Positions 6,700 through 9,583 of a stretch of DNA of 9,583 nt are shown here, piece after piece. A program made the translations under genes and the position numbers. The notes beneath the pieces were generated by a model. The model saw nothing but the letters and a program-made list of their open reading frames with translations. It did no database searches and had not been told where the DNA came from. Numbering within the stretch: position 1 is the first letter of the stretch; every line of letters begins with the position of its first letter. The DNA is taken from contig JALHJD010000099.1 in assembly GCA_022837185.1 (NCBI GenBank), positions 1-9,583 on the forward strand, given 5' to 3'. This stretch comes from Desulfobacteraceae bacterium. GTDB taxonomy: Bacteria; Desulfobacterota; Desulfobulbia; Desulfobulbales; Desulfobulbaceae.

Positions 6700-7817
6700 A
6701 AATACTGATCGGAATCGCCGCGGGGCAGATGCAGGCCTTCCGGGAGGCCCTCCTCTTCATCCAGGAGCTGCATGCCTTCCATGACCAGCCCCATGAAGCC
6801 GCCGATCACCTCATACCCTTCCGCTTCCGGCGGAATGCCCGGCTGGTAGGCAAAGCGGCCTTTCGTCACCCCAAGCAGCCTGTACAAGGCCTCCTTGCCG
6901 GTCAGATCACCATACCTGGCGAAAACCACCTCCCCCTCGTTGAACATGACTGTCGCGTCGCCGTCCGGCAGCTTCAACTCGACGGTCCCGGTCTTCTGGC
7001 TGGCGTTGATCATCTGGAACAGCTCGACGACATGCACTTCGGCAATATCCCCGGCCATGCCGGAACCGATGTCGGCGCCCAATCTTTTGCCGGTCTTTCC
7101 GGCCCGTTCGATCAGCAGGCGATAGAAGAAGACATGCAGCACGGGATACCGGTGCAGGACATGCTTGAAGTCCTTGCTGGTCAACGCCGCAAGCTTGGTG
7201 ACGCTTCTGCTGTATACCGAGGTGACCACGGGCGCCCCGGTGAGCAGGCTCATCTCCCCGAAAACCCCGCCGGACTCCATTTCGGAGAGGGTCTCCCCCT
7301 TGTCGTCAACGACTTCCACCCGTCCGGTCAGGATTATGTACAGATGGGTCCCGGGATCCCCCTTGCGCAGGATAATCTCGTCGGGACCGTACTGCTTGAA
7401 GCGCAGCAGGGTGAAAAGATCGTACAGGTCATTGTCGCCGAGGGAGGAAAAGACCGGAAAGCTGCGGAGCATGTCGGTGAAATCGGCCAGCTCCTTGTTC
7501 TCCCGGTTCTTTCTGGCAGCCGCCAGAAGTTTCATCTGGGTGGTGGAATAGGCCTTTTCCTTCTTGAACTCGAAGCGGATCAAACCACTGCAGCCGCCGC
7601 ACTCGAATTTGACCTTCTGGGTTCCGAAAACAGTGTGTCTTTTCGGGGATTCCTGCCCTTCGGTGATTCGCATTATCTGGCGAACCAGCAGCAGGCACCC
7701 CGGTTTGGCCCCTGGTGTGGTCAGGGCATCACGCAGGACGGTGAATTCATCGCCGACATTGTATATCGGACAATACCTTTCCTCGGTGACAACAAAGACG
7801 GCGTTGCGAAATTCCAT
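6696..7817 (-). CDS. Cyclic-nucleotide-binding-fold protein with C-terminal DUF4388/PATAN domain
   Basis: A 373-residue soluble signalling protein in three parts. Residues 1-90 form an N-terminal module with C16 (RYCPIYNVGDEF), C41 and a CxxC pair C73/C76 (FECGGCSGLIRFEF); I do not recognise it with certainty. Residues about 115-240 are a cNMP-binding beta-roll (FPVFSSL, IILRKGDPGTHLYIILTGRVEVV) with a phosphate-cassette region FGEMSLLTGAPVVTSV (186-201). Residues about 255-330 are a DUF4388/PATAN domain (AEVHVVELFQMINASQKTGTVEL, MFNEGEVVFARYGDLTGKEALYRLL), a domain common in bacterial signalling and gliding proteins. No DNA-binding helix-turn-helix is seen, so it is not a CRP-type transcription factor. 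The cassette keeps the Glu (E188) but has V197 where Arg normally contacts the cyclic phosphate. An in-frame TAG just upstream excludes a longer start than ATG 7817, which has no strong ribosome site. The function is unknown. Confidence 0.82.
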   Translation of the reverse strand: MEFRNAVFVVTEERYCPIYNVGDEFTVLRDALTTPGAKPGCLLLVRQIMRITEGQESPKRHTVFGTQKVKFECGGCSGLIRFEFKKEKAYSTTQMKLLAAARKNRENKELADFTDMLRSFPVFSSLGDNDLYDLFTLLRFKQYGPDEIILRKGDPGTHLYIILTGRVEVVDDKGETLSEMESGGVFGEMSLLTGAPVVTSVYSRSVTKLAALTSKDFKHVLHRYPVLHVFFYRLLIERAGKTGKRLGADIGSGMAGDIAEVHVVELFQMINASQKTGTVELKLPDGDATVMFNEGEVVFARYGDLTGKEALYRLLGVTKGRFAYQPGIPPEAEGYEVIGGFMGLVMEGMQLLDEEEGLPEGLHLPRGDSDQYF

Positions 7818-7860
7818 GGATGGCTACCGGATACCCTTGTTGATGCAGCCTGATAAGCGG

Positions 7861-7927
7861 TTTAGGCTGAAGGCTGTTAGGCTCATTCTTCCTCATAGCC
7901 TATAGCCTGAAAAGCTACAGCCTCCTA
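7861..7927. repeat. Palindromic AGCCTA-rich intergenic repeat, copy 2 (inverted relative to copy 1)
   Basis: Its reverse complement matches 1000-1065 closely. It has the same 14-base AGGCTGTAGCTTTT (complement of 7910-7923, equal to 1000-1013), the same AGGAAG (complement of 7889-7894) and the same 12-base AATGAGCCTAAC (complement of 7876-7887, equal to 1039-1050), with one 3-base indel and a few substitutions. It lacks the long tandem tail of copy 1. It lies 44 bp upstream of the PATAN-protein start and 56 bp downstream of the membrane-protein stop (both - strand), so here it sits between codirectional genes. The adjoining 7928-7983 shows no further feature I can name. Confidence 0.85.
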
Positions 7928-7983
7928 ACTTGAAAGCAGTGTATCACACGATCGATGCAATTCCAAATCAGCGGCCAATCTTT

Positions 7984-8355
7984 TCAGGACCGGCCGAAAT
8001 ACATATAGATCACCACGCCCAGGACGGCGGCTCCCCCGAACATGACCGGGAGGATTTTGCCGATCTGCAGTTCGCCGTTCACGATCAAGGTCTGCATATA
8101 GTGCGTACCGGAAACATACCATATGCCGATGATGATGAGAACAAGGAGTATTTCCTTGAAAGCCTGCTTGTAGACGTTCCACCCCAAAAAGGCGACAAAG
8201 GGGACCAGAAACCAGGAATTGGTAAACAGTCCCCCGATATCCACATCCTCAAGCTGCTGGGGAATGCCGGTCGAGGCAATCAGGTCGACAATCCTGCCGA
8301 AAACTCCCGCCGCCGAATCGGCCGCGCTACCTGCTGCTCCTGTTACATCCGCCAT
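7984..8355 (-). CDS. Small three-helix membrane protein, unknown function
   Basis: A 123-residue protein I do not recognise. After a small-residue N-terminus (Ala/Gly/Ser-rich, about 1-20) and an amphipathic stretch (about 20-40) come three hydrophobic segments: about 47-60 (SWFLVPFVAFLGW), 69-83 (ILLVLIIIGIWYVSG) and 101-120 (ILPVMFGGAAVLGVVIYMYF). There is no cleavable signal, no conserved catalytic motif and no transport signature that I can name. I chose ATG 8355 because AAGGAG (complement of 8363-8368) lies 7 nt upstream; a TTG at 8361 would be only 1 nt from it. The start and ribosome site lie inside the last codons of thiC (29-bp overlap), so it is probably translated with thiC. A thiamine-linked role (for example precursor transport) is only a contextual guess. 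Confidence 0.7.
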   Translation of the reverse strand: MADVTGAAGSAADSAAGVFGRIVDLIASTGIPQQLEDVDIGGLFTNSWFLVPFVAFLGWNVYKQAFKEILLVLIIIGIWYVSGTHYMQTLIVNGELQIGKILPVMFGGAAVLGVVIYMYFGRS

Positions 8356-9583
8356 TGTCAAGCTCCTTTTCCAAGTTATGCTGTGAACGATTGAACACCT
8401 GGATCGCGCAATAGGATCCGCACATGGAGCAGGTCGGGCCCTTGTCGCTGAGCCCTTCTTCCCTGAAACGCGCTGCCTTGGCGGGGTCGATGGACAGGTC
8501 TATCTGCCCTTTCCAGTCGAGACGGTTTCTTTTCACCGCCATCCTGTTGTCCCGGTCGATGGCGCCGGGCAGTTCCTTGGCGATATCCGCGGCATGGGCG
8601 GCTATCCTCGATGCGATCACTCCTTCATGGACATCTTCAACACTCGGGAGCTTCAGGTGTTCGGCCGGGGTCACGTAGCACAGGTAATCGGCTCCCGCCG
8701 CCGCGGCTATCGCCCCGCCGATGGCGCCGGTGATATGGTCGTACCCCGGGGCGATGTCGGTCACCAGTGGACCGAGGACGTAAAACGGAGCGCCCTTGCA
8801 CATTTTTTTCTGCAGCAGGACGTTGGCGGCGATCTGATTCATGGGCATGTGCCCGGGGCCCTCGATGATCACCTGCACCCCGGCGGCCCAGGCGCGTTCC
8901 GTCAGCTCCCCCAGGTGAATCAGTTCCCGCACCTGGCTGCGGTCGGTGGCGTCCGCCAGGCATCCCGGGCGGATCCCGTCGCCCAGACTGAGGGTCACCT
9001 CGTGTTCCTTGAGAATGGCCAGCAGGTCATCGAAGTGTTCGTACAGTGGATTTTCCTTTTTGTGATGACTCATCCATTCCAGCAGGAACGAGCCGCCGCG
9101 GCTGACCACGCCCATTACCCGCTTCTGGCGCAGGAGACGCTCCTGCAGGTCTTTGGTAATGCCGCAGTGAATGGTCATGAAATCCACCCCGTCCATGGCC
9201 TGCTTTTCAATGGTCTTGAAAATATGGTCAACGGTGACATCGACAAGGTCCCTGCCCTGCCGGTCGACGGTTTCGGCGACGGCCTGGTAGATGGGCACGG
9301 TGCCGAGCGGCACCGGGCATTGGGCGAGAATGCCCCGGCGCACCGTATCTAGATCGCCGCCCATGCTGAGGTCCATGACGGTATCGGTGCCGGCGTCGAC
9401 CGCCGTTTTCAGCTTCTCGAGCTCTTCGTCGAGGTTCGAGATATCCTTTGAAGAGCCGATATTGGCATTGACCTTGGTCCTGGTGCCCTTGCCGATGGCC
9501 ATGACCCCGGGAAAATCATGGTGGACATTTCTGGGCACGGCAATCGTTCCCTCGGCCACCCCTGCCACGAGGGCTTCCACGGT
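8327..9583 (-). CDS. thiC: Phosphomethylpyrimidine synthase ThiC (or a BzaF-type paralogue), N-terminus outside window
   Basis: A radical-SAM enzyme that rearranges aminoimidazole ribotide to the HMP-phosphate pyrimidine of thiamine. The frame is open to the window edge, and the GTG at 9580 is internal. About 418 residues are seen; a short-form ThiC of about 430-460 residues would lack only some 20-40 here, and the long N-terminal domain of the E. coli type is probably absent. Visible signatures: GKGTRTKVNANIGSS, DFMTIHCGI, SRGGSFLLEWM, LGDGIRPG, EGPGHMPMNQI, APFYVLGPLVTDIAPGYDHI, and YVTPAEHLKLP with metal-binding histidines. The cluster motif is CSMCGSYC, i.e. Cx2Cx3C, 27 residues from the end. 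The C-terminal tail (HNLEKELDNGGCNRSSR) runs into the downstream membrane-protein gene. The close paralogue BzaF (5-hydroxybenzimidazole synthase, B12 lower ligand) occurs in related anaerobes and cannot be excluded from this fragment; no cob gene is nearby. Any TPP riboswitch would be outside the window. Confidence 0.92.
   Translation of the reverse strand, partial: TVEALVAGVAEGTIAVPRNVHHDFPGVMAIGKGTRTKVNANIGSSKDISNLDEELEKLKTAVDAGTDTVMDLSMGGDLDTVRRGILAQCPVPLGTVPIYQAVAETVDRQGRDLVDVTVDHIFKTIEKQAMDGVDFMTIHCGITKDLQERLLRQKRVMGVVSRGGSFLLEWMSHHKKENPLYEHFDDLLAILKEHEVTLSLGDGIRPGCLADATDRSQVRELIHLGELTERAWAAGVQVIIEGPGHMPMNQIAANVLLQKKMCKGAPFYVLGPLVTDIAPGYDHITGAIGGAIAAAAGADYLCYVTPAEHLKLPSVEDVHEGVIASRIAAHAADIAKELPGAIDRDNRMAVKRNRLDWKGQIDLSIDPAKAARFREEGLSDKGPTCSMCGSYCAIQVFNRSQHNLEKELDNGGCNRSSR

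Noticed and set aside
6729..7853. 374-codon + strand frame covering nearly the whole PATAN gene
   Set aside because: Length mirrors the real gene and the translation shows no domain; a GC-driven shadow.

Overview
The window is about 60% GC and gene-dense. It most likely comes from an anaerobic Desulfobacterota/Desulfuromonadota-type (former Deltaproteobacteria) chromosome. That guess rests on three protein types typical of those groups: a HEAT-like protein resembling what I recall as the DVU0298 family, a cyclic-nucleotide-binding/DUF4388 (PATAN) protein, and a short-form ThiC. It is inference from protein content. Nothing clearly marks a phage, plasmid, IS element or CRISPR array, and no tRNA or rRNA gene was recognised.

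Layout from left to right. (1) The 3' two-thirds of aspS on the + strand runs to 1001. (2) A palindromic, AGCCTA-rich intergenic repeat (1000-1126) separates aspS from a convergent CopZ-like metallochaperone gene on the - strand, which has its own recognisable promoter. (3) A three-gene - strand cluster (4039 to 1470) encodes ferritin, a HEAT-like protein, and a single-ORF fusion of a nitrilase-superfamily amidase with an RfaE2/HldE-C-type heptose-1-phosphate adenylyltransferase. (4) A divergent, AT-rich promoter region lies at about 4155-4232. (5) A tightly coupled + strand operon (4233-6699) encodes a YdfG-like short-chain dehydrogenase, FabB and guanine deaminase, with overlapping stop and start codons. 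(6) A convergent - strand gene (7817 to 6696) encodes a Cys-containing N-terminal module, a cyclic-nucleotide-binding fold and a PATAN domain; its stop codon overlaps that of guaD. (7) A second, inverted copy of the intergenic repeat lies at 7861-7927. (8) A - strand pair follows: thiC (N-terminus outside the window) and a small three-helix membrane protein whose start lies inside the thiC 3' end.

Most genes are housekeeping or central metabolism: translation, metal handling, iron storage, LPS heptose, fatty-acid synthesis, purine salvage and thiamine. I see no convincing defence or secondary-metabolite system. The points most worth a second look are the amidase-adenylyltransferase fusion and its operon with ferritin and the HEAT-like protein; the two-copy structured repeat, which supplies stop codons to flanking genes; the PATAN regulator, whose cyclic-nucleotide pocket seems to lack the phosphate-binding arginine; and the unexpected ydfG-fabB-guaD operon.
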